Shown here piece after piece: positions 1 to 7,305 of a DNA stretch of 10,928 bases; within the stretch, counting starts at the first letter, position 1, and each line of letters begins with the position of its first letter. Source of the DNA: G963669175 sp964648415 (GTDB lineage: Bacteria > Electryoneota > Electryoneia > Electryoneales > Electryoneaceae); contig CAZYOC010000151.1 in NCBI GenBank assembly GCA_964648415.1, positions 1 to 10,928 on the forward strand. Reading direction: 5' to 3'. Both the position numbers and the translations under genes were made by a program. Below the pieces are notes generated by a model. It saw only the letters and a program-made list of their open reading frames with translations, was not told the DNA's origin and made no database searches.

Positions 1-68
1 ACAGTCTGCTTCGCGGGAATGAGAGTGGGTTTGATTCTGCGACAGTCTGCTTCGCAGGGATGAGAGTG
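1..68. repeat. two 27-bp direct repeats, 41-bp period
   Basis: Positions 1-27 and 42-68 are near-identical (25 of 27 bases), separated by 14 unrelated bases. The first copy starts at the window edge, so the array may continue to the left. Each copy contains a small potential hairpin, CTGC-TTC-GCAG in copy 2 and CTGC-TTC-GCGG in copy 1; one of the two base differences turns an A-T pair into a G-T wobble, so the stem survives. A 41-bp period is not a multiple of three, which argues against a repeated protein segment. The 14-nt spacing is too short for CRISPR. The function is unknown; it could be a minor tandem array or the edge of a dispersed intergenic repeat. Confidence 0.7.
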
Positions 69-153
69 TTTCCTATTGTGGTACATCTACGCCGCGAGAG
101 ATGACACGCTGAAACATTTTTCAAGCATCAGTTTTGTACTTACGGGAGGCAAG

Positions 154-2640
154 ATGGCGTTATCCCTGTTTGCATACGACAGCCACGATACAGTGCTGTT
201 GCAGAATTGCTGGACCCTGTCACGGGCGCACAACCCGGCTGACGATCCCGCCTGGAAGAACATCCCGGCGCGGGTTCCCGGCTGTGTCCACCTGGACCTC
301 TTGCGGGCCGACCTGATTCCGGACCCCTTTGTCGGATTAAACGAAAAAGAGGTTGCCTGGGTGGCGGACGAAGACTGGTGCTACACGCTCGCCTTCACCC
401 TGAAAGAGGATTGGTCGGAGGGGGAACGAACCGGACGGAGGCAACTGGTCTGTGAAACTCTGGACACCTTCGCCGAGCTCCGCCTCGACGGCGAGCTGCT
501 GGGTGAAACCGCCAACGCCTTCTTCCCCCACCGTTTCGACCTCCCCGAGTCGCTGCCGCCGGGAGAGCACACGCTGGAGATCCTGTTCCGGTCGCCGGTG
601 CGTACGATCCGGGAACTGGCCGACCAGCGCGGCCACGCTCCGGCGTTTGACGGCGGCCCGCGCTCCTGGGCGCGCAAACCGCAGTACTCCTACGGCTGGG
701 ACTGGGGGCCGGTGCTGCCCTCGTCGGGACTCATGCGACCGATTTTCCTCCAGCGCTGGTACGATGGCCGGGTGGCCTGGTGGCGCTCGCATTGCGAACC
801 GGGCAAAGGGTGCAGGAAAGTCCACGTACAGGCCACGGTGCAAGTCGAGGAGAGCGGCGAATACCGTCTGCTGGGATCCCTGGCGCGCAACACCCGCAAG
901 TTTGTGGATCAGACGACTTTCTATGCCGAACCCGGCGAGAATACCGTGGAACTGGTGTTCACCGTGTCCGATCCCGACCTGTGGCAGCCGGCGGGACAGG
1001 GAGAGCCTCACCGCTACGAGCTGGCGCTGGAACTGATCCGGAACCGGCGCACGGTGCATGAAGTGCGCGAGCCGCTGGGGGTGCGAAATGTGGAGTGGGT
1101 CGAGGAGCCCGACGAGTGGGGCCGGAGTTTCAAGATCCGGGTCAACGGCCGCGACGTGTTCTGCAAAGGCGCCAACTGGGTTCCCGGCGACTCGTTTACC
1201 CCGCGTGTGACCGAAGAGCAGGTGCGTCGCCTGTTCCAGATGGCGCTCGACGCCGGCATGAACATGCTGCGCATCTGGGGCGGCGGGCAGTACGAACCGC
1301 CCTGGTTCTACCGTCTGGCCGATGAAATGGGTCTGATGATCTGGCAGGATTTCCCCTACGCCTGTTCGCTGTACCCCGACGACCCGGAGTTCCTGGCCAA
1401 CGCCGAGCAGGAAGCACATGCGGCGGTGCAACAATTGGCGCGCCACCCCTCCATCGTGATCTGGTGCGGTAACAACGAGATCCAGCGAGATGAGACCGTA
1501 TTGGCGAAAGAGGACAGCATCAAGGTGATGGACCGGTCTTTTTGGGATGTCGTTGTCCGGAATGCCCTCGAAACCAACGATCCAAACGCCTTCTACATCC
1601 AGTCCAGCCCCACCGGCGGCAGCTTCGCGAACGATCCGCGCGAAGGCGACCGGCATGTCTGGGAGGTCTGGAACGGCTGGGGGGATGTAAAGACGTATCT
1701 GGACCAGGAGGCCCGGTTTGTGTCGGAGTTCGGGTTCCACGGCTTCCCGCATCCGGAAACGCTTCGTGACGTGGTCCATCCCGGCCGGTTGAGTATCCAG
1801 GACGAGCAGGTGGAAGGACACAATAAGCAGATCGACGGTCCTGCGCGGCACCACCGTTACCAGTCCGCCACGTACCCGGTGACGGCAGACTATGACCGTT
1901 TCCTGCGGCAATCCCAGGATCTCCAGGGACGCGCGCTCCGGCCGGCGATCGAGCATTGGCGGCGACGCTTGCCGCGTACCATGGGGACGCTGATCTGGCA
2001 GCTCAACGATTGCTGGCCGGTAATTTCCTGGAGTTTGATTGACTACCGCTACCGTCCCAAGGCGGCGTGGTATCAGGTCCGGCGGGCGTTTGCACCCCGG
2101 ACCGCCTTCCTGACCGGCAAGGACACGCCGGAACTGTGGGCGGTCAACGATACCGACAAAGCATGGGAAGCACAGTTTGAGGTATCCGCTTGGACGTTCT
2201 CCGGCGCGAGGAAACACGCGAAGCGCTTCGAGACCACCTTCAAGCCCCACACTGCCAACCGTATCGAAGATCTGCTCATCGAGAACCGGTTGGAGAATGC
2301 TGAGGCGGATTTTCTGGTCGCGGACGTGTCGGGACACACGGGGTTTGATCAGCGGTCTGTGTGGCTGCCGAAACCGTTCAAGCATGTGAAGCTGGAAGCA
2401 ACGAAAACATCTGTAGAGCAGACCTCACATGAGGGTCGACTCGGCTTTCTTGTCCGCACCGACAAGCCGTCGTTCGGCCTGTGGCTGGGAGACCCTGAGA
2501 ATCCGGATGTGATGCTGACGGATAACGCGTTTGATTTGCTGCCCGGCGAGGAGCGCGTTGTGTTAGCTCTGGATTGCCGCACCGGCGAGCCGACAGAATG
2601 TAATGGGCTTCACGCCTGGACCGTGAATCCAGCTCCATAA
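154..2640 (+). CDS. glycoside hydrolase family 2 beta-mannosidase, cytoplasmic
   Basis: An 828-residue GH2 enzyme of the beta-mannosidase type, predicted to release beta-linked mannose from the non-reducing end of short manno-oligosaccharides or N-glycan-like cores by a retaining mechanism. The order fits the family: N-terminal jelly-roll sugar-binding domain (about residues 10-190, with the YGWDWGP motif near 190-196), immunoglobulin-like domain, then a TIM barrel containing WCGNNE (acid/base Glu442) and SEFGFHG (nucleophile Glu525), followed by NDCWPVISWSLIDY and C-terminal beta domains. The usual family length is about 800-900 residues. The frame is open back to a TTG at 76, but ATG 154 has a GGGAGG ribosome site at 144-149 and gives the expected N-terminus. 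No signal peptide is visible, so it probably acts on imported sugar. It converges on a sugar-related minus-strand operon. Beta-mannosidase is favoured over beta-galactosidase or glucuronidase by the overall motif set; exact substrate is inferred. Confidence 0.93.
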   Translation: MALSLFAYDSHDTVLLQNCWTLSRAHNPADDPAWKNIPARVPGCVHLDLLRADLIPDPFVGLNEKEVAWVADEDWCYTLAFTLKEDWSEGERTGRRQLVCETLDTFAELRLDGELLGETANAFFPHRFDLPESLPPGEHTLEILFRSPVRTIRELADQRGHAPAFDGGPRSWARKPQYSYGWDWGPVLPSSGLMRPIFLQRWYDGRVAWWRSHCEPGKGCRKVHVQATVQVEESGEYRLLGSLARNTRKFVDQTTFYAEPGENTVELVFTVSDPDLWQPAGQGEPHRYELALELIRNRRTVHEVREPLGVRNVEWVEEPDEWGRSFKIRVNGRDVFCKGANWVPGDSFTPRVTEEQVRRLFQMALDAGMNMLRIWGGGQYEPPWFYRLADEMGLMIWQDFPYACSLYPDDPEFLANAEQEAHAAVQQLARHPSIVIWCGNNEIQRDETVLAKEDSIKVMDRSFWDVVVRNALETNDPNAFYIQSSPTGGSFANDPREGDRHVWEVWNGWGDVKTYLDQEARFVSEFGFHGFPHPETLRDVVHPGRLSIQDEQVEGHNKQIDGPARHHRYQSATYPVTADYDRFLRQSQDLQGRALRPAIEHWRRRLPRTMGTLIWQLNDCWPVISWSLIDYRYRPKAAWYQVRRAFAPRTAFLTGKDTPELWAVNDTDKAWEAQFEVSAWTFSGARKHAKRFETTFKPHTANRIEDLLIENRLENAEADFLVADVSGHTGFDQRSVWLPKPFKHVKLEATKTSVEQTSHEGRLGFLVRTDKPSFGLWLGDPENPDVMLTDNAFDLLPGEERVVLALDCRTGEPTECNGLHAWTVNPAP

Positions 2641-2789
2641 GAATCGTCAGCCAGAATCTTACACGAAACAGACGGCATGGCCCGGTTTGCTAAGCGCTTC
2701 AGTGCGATCTGCATTCAACGGCGCCAATGGATCACGCCGTATCCGCAGTGGCGATAGTATTAGAGCAAGCCGGGGAAAAGGCGCCTGAC
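2641..2789. other. convergent intergenic gap, no clear gene or terminator
   Basis: This 149-bp gap lies between the ends of the beta-mannosidase and the peptidyl-prolyl isomerase. It contains three short palindromes (AAGCGCTT 2692-2699, GGCGCC 2720-2725, AGGCGCCT 2779-2786), but none forms a strong stem followed by a T-run on either strand. A bidirectional intrinsic terminator would be expected here and is not evident; termination may be factor-dependent. Confidence 0.5.
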
Positions 2790-4370
2790 TCACTCTATAG
2801 GCGATGAATCCGACTCTGAGTTTGTAACAACAGGTTCCCACTTCAACGCCCAGGTGTAGGGTGCGGGCGAAGGAGTCGCCGGGCGGTTGGGGAAGTGGCG
2901 TTTCCGGTAGAATACCGCCATGTCGGTAACATCAAGCGCGTCAACAGCTTCCCGGTTGATGCTCAGACCGCCGCGCTCCCGTACCTGCTCATCAATCCAA
3001 TTGAGGACAAGGCTGTCGGTTTTTGCGAACGTAATCCCCGTGTCCGGCGCGCCAGCCGACTCTGCGAAGCCGACCACCTCGCTCACACGCTGCACCGCTT
3101 CCAGCGCCAGCACATGCCGTGACCACATTTCCCTGTCTTCGAGCACCTTTGGATTCGTGGTGTACCCGGCCTGCTCAGCCAGTTGGTTCAACCGGTCAAA
3201 TTCGATGCGCCACTGGATCGCGTCTCGCAAGTTTTTCGCGAACGCCGCCGGGTTCTTCTCCCACGCGAGCGGTTTTGGGGAGGTCTGAAGCTTTTCCAGC
3301 GTCTCCTTCACTGTCCATGTTGACGGTTCGCCCAGAGATTCGGTAAGCCTTACCATCGGCTGGTTCGCGTGCAACATGGGCAACCGGCGCAGGATGTTTC
3401 CAGGCTGAATGGCGTCGTTCATGCCGGCGAACATCGGCGGGGCGAGGTCGGCGATCCGGTTGTCACGCGGCAGGGATTCATGCAGCGAACGGGCGACCGC
3501 CTCAAACGGTTCCGGCTCGATGCGCATGGTCATCCCCTGCATCTGCTCTTGAATCAAGGTCGCCTGCTCGTCGCGCGCCACCCGTCCCTCCAGCACGTCC
3601 TTCACCCACGGTCCGATCTCGGCGAACGCCGCCTCGCTGGGGATGCGCTTCACCTGGAAGCCGGTCACACGGATCACATACCAGCCGCCCTCGCCCTCCA
3701 CCGGTCCGCCCACCTCGCCCTGCTGCAGGCTGTAGGCGACGTCCTCGAATTCGGGAGCCGTCGTATTCCATTTCAACGTCTGCCCATCGACAAACACCGC
3801 CTGCCCCAGCTCCGGGGAACGTCCGGCCTGGTGAAACGGTACGCCCTTTTGTGCTCGCTGATAAACCAGTGCCGCGGTGGACGAATCGCGGCAGATCCAG
3901 GCGTCCAGCTTCAGGTCACGAATGGCGCGGAGGAAATGGGTCCGGACTTCGGCGGAATCAATCCGCACGCGGAGCTCGAGTTTGTCGCGCAGGTACTGCT
4001 CCACCCGCGCTTCAGCGGCAAGCTGCTGTTGCATGACCTCGACCTTGCGCAGCGTGTCGAGCTGCTGCCTTTGAGCTGCATCAGCGAAAAGGCGTTCCAG
4101 GATCAGCGCTTCCAGGAAATCCAGCCGCGCCGGACGTCCCTGCCCCACATGGGGGCTGGTTTCGTAGCGCTGCTTGAATTCGTGGGTGAACACGGTGTCG
4201 CCGTCCAGCGCCGCCAGCCAGGGGCCGCGCTCCATCGCGCCGGTAATCAGCATGGGCGAGTGGGGCAACGTGGTGAACAGCACCAGAGCGACGATAATCG
4301 ACAACCCGATGGCGATCAACACCATGGGCCAGTGGAACTTGACCGGTTCTTTACGCCGGAACCAGAGCAT
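2790..4370 (-). CDS. membrane-anchored SurA/PpiD-like peptidyl-prolyl isomerase (parvulin type, degenerate)
   Basis: A 526-residue protein predicted to sit in the inner membrane with its bulk outside the cytoplasm, like PpiD. Residues 1-13 are basic (RRK), 14-35 form one transmembrane helix, and there is no cleavage site. Residues about 52-150 resemble the SurA-type N-terminal chaperone region (a 'LDGDTVFTHEF' strand-helix, then charged helices). Residues about 155-237 match a parvulin/rotamase domain, notably the stretch from FVDGQTLKWN through PEFEDVAYSLQQGEVGGPV to GGWYVIRV. The canonical parvulin histidines (HIL near its start, GYHII near its end) are missing, so isomerase activity is doubtful and a chaperone role likelier. 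The C-terminal 250 residues are helical and unassigned. The frame opens at an upstream TTG (4391), but ATG 4370 follows GAGGAG at good spacing and starts 10 nt after the upstream stop, so it is probably cotranslated with the sugar genes. Confidence 0.75.
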   Translation of the reverse strand: MLWFRRKEPVKFHWPMVLIAIGLSIIVALVLFTTLPHSPMLITGAMERGPWLAALDGDTVFTHEFKQRYETSPHVGQGRPARLDFLEALILERLFADAAQRQQLDTLRKVEVMQQQLAAEARVEQYLRDKLELRVRIDSAEVRTHFLRAIRDLKLDAWICRDSSTAALVYQRAQKGVPFHQAGRSPELGQAVFVDGQTLKWNTTAPEFEDVAYSLQQGEVGGPVEGEGGWYVIRVTGFQVKRIPSEAAFAEIGPWVKDVLEGRVARDEQATLIQEQMQGMTMRIEPEPFEAVARSLHESLPRDNRIADLAPPMFAGMNDAIQPGNILRRLPMLHANQPMVRLTESLGEPSTWTVKETLEKLQTSPKPLAWEKNPAAFAKNLRDAIQWRIEFDRLNQLAEQAGYTTNPKVLEDREMWSRHVLALEAVQRVSEVVGFAESAGAPDTGITFAKTDSLVLNWIDEQVRERGGLSINREAVDALDVTDMAVFYRKRHFPNRPATPSPAPYTWALKWEPVVTNSESDSSPIE

Positions 4371-4380
4371 GAGGCTCCTC

Positions 4381-5256
4381 TCAAACGACAAACGGATCTT
4401 TTATATGAATCCGCCCGCACTGCGCATCGGACAGGCCCACGTACAGATCGGCGTAACCGTCGGGATGACGCAGCAGCCCGCCGCTGATCACGATATCGTC
4501 CAGCTCAGGCGACCGCTTCGCCTCCCCCTTGGGAAAGTCGCCCCGCTCTGCCAGGGTTTGCAAGGGCGTGGCGGAGTGTGTCGCCGGGTCGTAGATGAAG
4601 CTCACCGAACGATAGTGCTTGACTTCTTCCCCACCAGGCAACCTGCGAAACTCCGCGGCGTGGCCCAGGCAACCGATGCGGCCGTCATCGAGGAGCTGCG
4701 GCTCGTTCACACCGCCCCAGGCAGCCTCGCTGAACTGTCCTTCGATCAGCGGCGCGTGGTACAGGTCCGCCTCCTCCAGGTCGTCCAGCGTATCGAGGGT
4801 GAGGAACCCGATCTTGCCCCGCCCGCCGACCTCGCCCTGGGGCCGTGTCAGCACGCCGATACGGCCATCGGACAACTCCACCGGGCGGACATCCTTCATG
4901 CCACGCGGGCCGGCGGCAAAACGGGTCAGCGAGTAAATATCCTCACCCCGGTAGAACCAGGTTTCCCACTGGCCTTCACCCACGGGATAGCGGACTCCGC
5001 CCAGGATCAGCTCGCCGTGGATGCGGGTATAGAAGGGATCCTGCAGGGGCAACTCCGGGGTGTCGGGGATGCACTCCCACGCCTGGCCGCTTGGGTTGAA
5101 AAAGCGGACCTGCGAGTCCGTTTCACTGCCTCGCGACTCCACCCGCGCCGCCAGCACCAGCTCGCCCCGGTCAGAAAACGGGGCGGTGGGGTTGTACACA
5201 TCCAGGCCCTCCACCTCCGGGCCGATGAACCGCAGCAACACTCCGGGCGTACTCAT
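4381..5256 (-). CDS. DUF1861-like five-bladed beta-propeller protein, predicted mannoside-active glycosidase
   Basis: A 291-residue soluble protein without signal peptide or membrane segment. Its repeated blade-like pattern and conserved acidic positions resemble the DUF1861 family and, more distantly, the GH130/GH43/GH32 propellers: DPFYTRIHGELILGG (Asp73), GMKDVRPVELSDGRIGVLTRPQ (Lys121, Asp122), WGGVNEPQLLDDGRIG (Asn184, Glu185) and a last blade ELDDIVISGGLLRHPDG...ADLYVGLSDA (Asp253, Asp254). The family name is recalled from sequence pattern, not searched. A role in hydrolysing or phosphorolysing a mannoside is inferred from the neighbouring beta-mannosidase and sugar oxidoreductase; no activity is proven by sequence. 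The ATG start is preceded by AAGGAG, 25 nt after the oxidoreductase stop, and the stop is 10 nt before the isomerase start, so it is the middle gene of a three-gene operon. Confidence 0.72.
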   Translation of the reverse strand: MSTPGVLLRFIGPEVEGLDVYNPTAPFSDRGELVLAARVESRGSETDSQVRFFNPSGQAWECIPDTPELPLQDPFYTRIHGELILGGVRYPVGEGQWETWFYRGEDIYSLTRFAAGPRGMKDVRPVELSDGRIGVLTRPQGEVGGRGKIGFLTLDTLDDLEEADLYHAPLIEGQFSEAAWGGVNEPQLLDDGRIGCLGHAAEFRRLPGGEEVKHYRSVSFIYDPATHSATPLQTLAERGDFPKGEAKRSPELDDIVISGGLLRHPDGYADLYVGLSDAQCGRIHIKDPFVV

Positions 5257-5281
5257 GGGGTCTCCTTAGTGAACCGATCCT

Positions 5282-6376
5282 CTACGCTTCGTTGCGGGCG
5301 TCCTCTGTCGCCGTCAGCGCTGTCTTCACCGCGCGAATGCCGATCTCCAGCGGCGCGCGCAGGGTGTGCGACGGGTCCTCTACGCCCCGGGCCACATCGC
5401 GCATCATGCTGCGAACGCAATTGGCGTAAACCGTCTGCTTGTCCTCCGCCAGCCGGAACTCGCCGTGCAGGATCCGGTCGGCGCGATGGGCGCGTTCGGC
5501 GAGCCGGATCTCTTCATCGCCATGGACCAGCGGCTCTTCGCCGGTCTGCTTCCAGCCGGGCAGGGTGGCGAGCGCGTCGGCCAGACGGTCATCCGCCAGC
5601 GCCTCCACGTGCCCGCCCAGAGGAATCCAGCCTTTCAGGATCACCCGCGCTCGTTCAAAATGCAACCGCACGGTGGTGGTTTCAAAGCTTTTCAGCGTGG
5701 AAAACTCATGGTAATGCGTGGCGATCAGGTTGCTGTCGTAGGCGATGGTCGCCAGCACCTGGTCCTCCTGGCGGTCGTTGCGCATCCGGCGCAACCCCTT
5801 TACCGACAACGGCCGGGCGTCGGTCAGCGACTCTACCAGGTCAATGAAATGCACCGCGTGCTCGACCAGAATGCCGCCGGACTGGTCCGGATTCCAGAAC
5901 CAGTGCTCCACCGGCAGGTCCTCGTCCTGGGCGAAGTTCTCCACCGACGCGTGCCGCAGGTCGCCCAGCAGGCCATCCTTTGTCCAGGCGGCGAGTCGCT
6001 CCACCAACGGGTTGAACCGCAGCATGTGATTCACCGCGGCGTTCTTGATGGTCTGGTCCCGGGTGTCACGGATGCGGTTCATATCCTCTTCGGTCAGGGC
6101 GACCGGTTTTTCGATCAGGACATGCTTGCCCTTCTCCATGGCGGCGACCGCGATGGTGGCATGGCTCGACGGCGGCGTGACAATGGCGATCACATCCAGC
6201 TCCGGGTCCGCCACCACTTTCTGCCAGTCGTCGGTGAAACGGTCATCGTCCTCAACATGCCGGACCGGGTCACTCTCCGCGATCCGGTCTACGCTCAGGG
6301 TTTCGTCGGCGCTCCAGCTCTCGTCGAGAAATTTGCCGAAACCGCCATACCCGATAATGCCGATGCGTGTGGTCAT
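5282..6376 (-). CDS. Gfo/Idh/MocA family NAD(P)-dependent oxidoreductase
   Basis: A 364-residue cytoplasmic dehydrogenase. The N-terminal Rossmann fold starts at once (RIGIIGYGGFG, with glycines 9, 11 and 14), followed by DVIAIVTPPSSHATIA and the family signature EKP (Glu89-Lys90-Pro91) in KHVLIEKPVALTEED. The C-terminal substrate domain carries SGGILVEHAVHFIDL, in which His176 and Asp179 match the family GGxLxDxGxHxxD motif; the first Asp of that motif is Glu172 here. The family oxidises or reduces sugars, inositols or sugar-acid derivatives; the substrate cannot be read from sequence, but the operon suggests a mannose-related compound. The frame extends to ATG 6397, but ATG 6376 has GGGAGGAG immediately upstream and begins right at the Rossmann strand. 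It is the first gene of the minus-strand operon. Confidence 0.9.
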   Translation of the reverse strand: MTTRIGIIGYGGFGKFLDESWSADETLSVDRIAESDPVRHVEDDDRFTDDWQKVVADPELDVIAIVTPPSSHATIAVAAMEKGKHVLIEKPVALTEEDMNRIRDTRDQTIKNAAVNHMLRFNPLVERLAAWTKDGLLGDLRHASVENFAQDEDLPVEHWFWNPDQSGGILVEHAVHFIDLVESLTDARPLSVKGLRRMRNDRQEDQVLATIAYDSNLIATHYHEFSTLKSFETTTVRLHFERARVILKGWIPLGGHVEALADDRLADALATLPGWKQTGEEPLVHGDEEIRLAERAHRADRILHGEFRLAEDKQTVYANCVRSMMRDVARGVEDPSHTLRAPLEIGIRAVKTALTATEDARNEA

Positions 6377-6478
6377 GGCTCCTCCCGTTTGTGTCATGGT
6401 CTTGCTTGAAGGTAACGGTTGCCGGGATTGTTCTCATAGTCCTGTTTGGGGCGAAAATCCCTCTGGAAGATAAGTAAT

Positions 6479-6505
6479 ACGTGGAAAACGCATAAACGTG
6501 AAAAA
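6479..6505. promoter_or_regulatory. candidate operator: paired ACGTGRAAAA direct repeats
   Basis: ACGTGGAAAA at 6479-6488 and ACGTGAAAAA at 6496-6505 match at 9 of 10 bases, with starts 17 bp apart. They lie about 100-130 bp upstream of the oxidoreductase start, read on the minus strand as TTTTYCACGT. The placement in an AT-rich part of a divergent promoter region suggests a transcription factor site. No regulator gene is present nearby and no known consensus matches well (a cre-like reading fails by one base). Confidence 0.25.
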
Positions 6506-6574
6506 GGAAATGCGTCCCTTCCAGCTTAACGGTGACGGTTCGTATCACGGAAAGTCTGCGGTTGCATTCTCGCC

Positions 6575-6603
6575 TTGTCCCGCGCCGGCAGGCCGCGTAT
6601 GTT
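6575..6603 (+). promoter_or_regulatory. candidate sigma70-type promoter of the tetrapyrrole operon
   Basis: TTGTCC (6575-6580) and TATGTT (6598-6603) are each 4 of 6 to the bacterial housekeeping consensus and are separated by exactly 17 bp. Transcription would start near 6610, just ahead of the AGGAGG ribosome site at 6616-6621, leaving a very short leader with no room for a riboswitch. The match is modest and the assignment is inferred. Confidence 0.3.
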
Positions 6604-6641
6604 GTCCTCATCTGTAGGAGGGTGTCGGCGTGGGAGCAACC

Positions 6642-7295
6642 ATGGATTTCTTACCGCTGATTCATCGAGGAGACCGTCTCAAAGCGCTGGTCGTCGGGGG
6701 CGGGGAAGTGGCGTTGCGCAAGGTGCGGGACCTGCTCGAGGCGGGCGCGAAGGTCGAGGGCGTGTCGCCGGAGATTCATCCCGAGTTGCAGCAGATCATC
6801 GACGAGCGCAAGCTCAAATGGACACAGCGCATTTTCTACGCCAGCGACATTATGGGGCACAACCTGCTGGTGGTGGCGACCGATGACGCCGTGCTGAACA
6901 TGGCGGTCTACCTGGAAGCGCGGGACATGGGCATTCCCATCAATGTCGTGGATCAGCCGGAACTTTGCACAGTGTATTTCGCGGCCATCGCCAAGCACGA
7001 TCCTCTGCTGCTGGCGGTGTCCACCGGCGGCGCGGCGCCGTTCTTCGCTCGCGAGTTCCGTAAGGAGCTGGAGTCCTGGATCGATGAGAAGGGTTGGGAT
7101 CTGCGCGCGCAATGGGCGGCGGTGATCCGGAAATTCGCCTTGCGGTTGACGAAAGACGTCGAGCAGCGCGAATGTCTGTTCCGGCGTTTCATGGACGAGC
7201 CGCTTGATGCGATTCGACAATGGGATTTTGAGCGTCCGCCGGAGGAGCTTTGGCGGGAATGGACAGTGACCGACGACGAAGCCAACCGGGACTAA
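6642..7295 (+). CDS. precorrin-2 dehydrogenase / sirohydrochlorin ferrochelatase-like (CysG N-domain, Met8p type)
   Basis: A 218-residue stand-alone version of the N-terminal half of CysG. It oxidises precorrin-2 to sirohydrochlorin with NAD+ and may also insert iron to make siroheme. Visible signatures: MDFLPL start, nucleotide-binding VVGGGEVALRK (18-27), NVVDQPE with the catalytic Asp at residue 104 (the same number as in enterobacterial CysG), and AVSTGGAAPFFAREFRKELE. Thr128 stands where CysG has its phosphorylated Ser128. Two starts are possible: GTG 6630, 8 nt after AGGAGG (6616-6621), adding three residues, or ATG 6642, 5 nt after GGAG (6633-6636). I chose 6642 because family members begin at MDxLP, but GTG 6630 has the stronger ribosome site. 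The gene leads a three-gene operon; its stop codon overlaps the ribosome site of hemC. Confidence 0.9.
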   Translation: MDFLPLIHRGDRLKALVVGGGEVALRKVRDLLEAGAKVEGVSPEIHPELQQIIDERKLKWTQRIFYASDIMGHNLLVVATDDAVLNMAVYLEARDMGIPINVVDQPELCTVYFAAIAKHDPLLLAVSTGGAAPFFAREFRKELESWIDEKGWDLRAQWAAVIRKFALRLTKDVEQRECLFRRFMDEPLDAIRQWDFERPPEELWREWTVTDDEANRD

Positions 7296-7305
7296 GGAGT
7301 AACCT

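Larger units (their letters stand above)
6377..6641. other. divergent intergenic regulatory region
   Basis: A 265-bp gap separates the leftward sugar operon from the rightward tetrapyrrole operon. No convincing gene is present; two small in-frame extensions of the flanking genes are explained under those genes. Its middle part (about 6460-6510) is AT-richer than the coding sequence around it and holds the paired direct repeats described separately. A second pair, GGTAACGGTT (6411-6420) and GGTGACGGTT (6531-6540), matches at 9 of 10 bases. Confidence 0.6.

Noticed and set aside
1..68. CRISPR array from the two 27-bp repeats
   Set aside because: The 14-nt spacing is far shorter than real spacers, the copies are not identical, and no cas gene is present.
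110..123. TGAAA-CATT-TTTCA hairpin in the beta-mannosidase leader as an operator
   Set aside because: A 5-bp AT-rich stem is expected by chance and no matching copy occurs at the other sugar operon.
76..153. TTG start adding 26 residues to the beta-mannosidase
   Set aside because: The added residues do not form a signal peptide, and ATG 154 has a good GGGAGG site and matches the expected family N-terminus.
337..2385. Long minus-strand open frame (682 codons) antisense to the beta-mannosidase
   Set aside because: It has no recognisable domain, is rich in Arg, Pro, Gly and His as expected for a shadow frame in GC-rich DNA, and lies wholly opposite a gene with clear catalytic motifs.
2692..2786. 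Bidirectional terminator made from the short palindromes between convergent genes
   Set aside because: Stems are only 6-8 bp self-palindromes without loops or a following T-run.
4174..5847. Plus-strand open frame (557 codons) across three minus-strand genes
   Set aside because: It crosses two gene boundaries of a well-supported operon, and its composition is low-complexity Arg/Ser/Ala/Pro. Treated as a GC-driven shadow, like the 3369-4487 plus-strand frame.
6398..6611. Small minus-strand frame (113 codons, 6270-6611) as a separate gene
   Set aside because: It overlaps the start of the oxidoreductase in another frame and has no ribosome site or recognisable composition.
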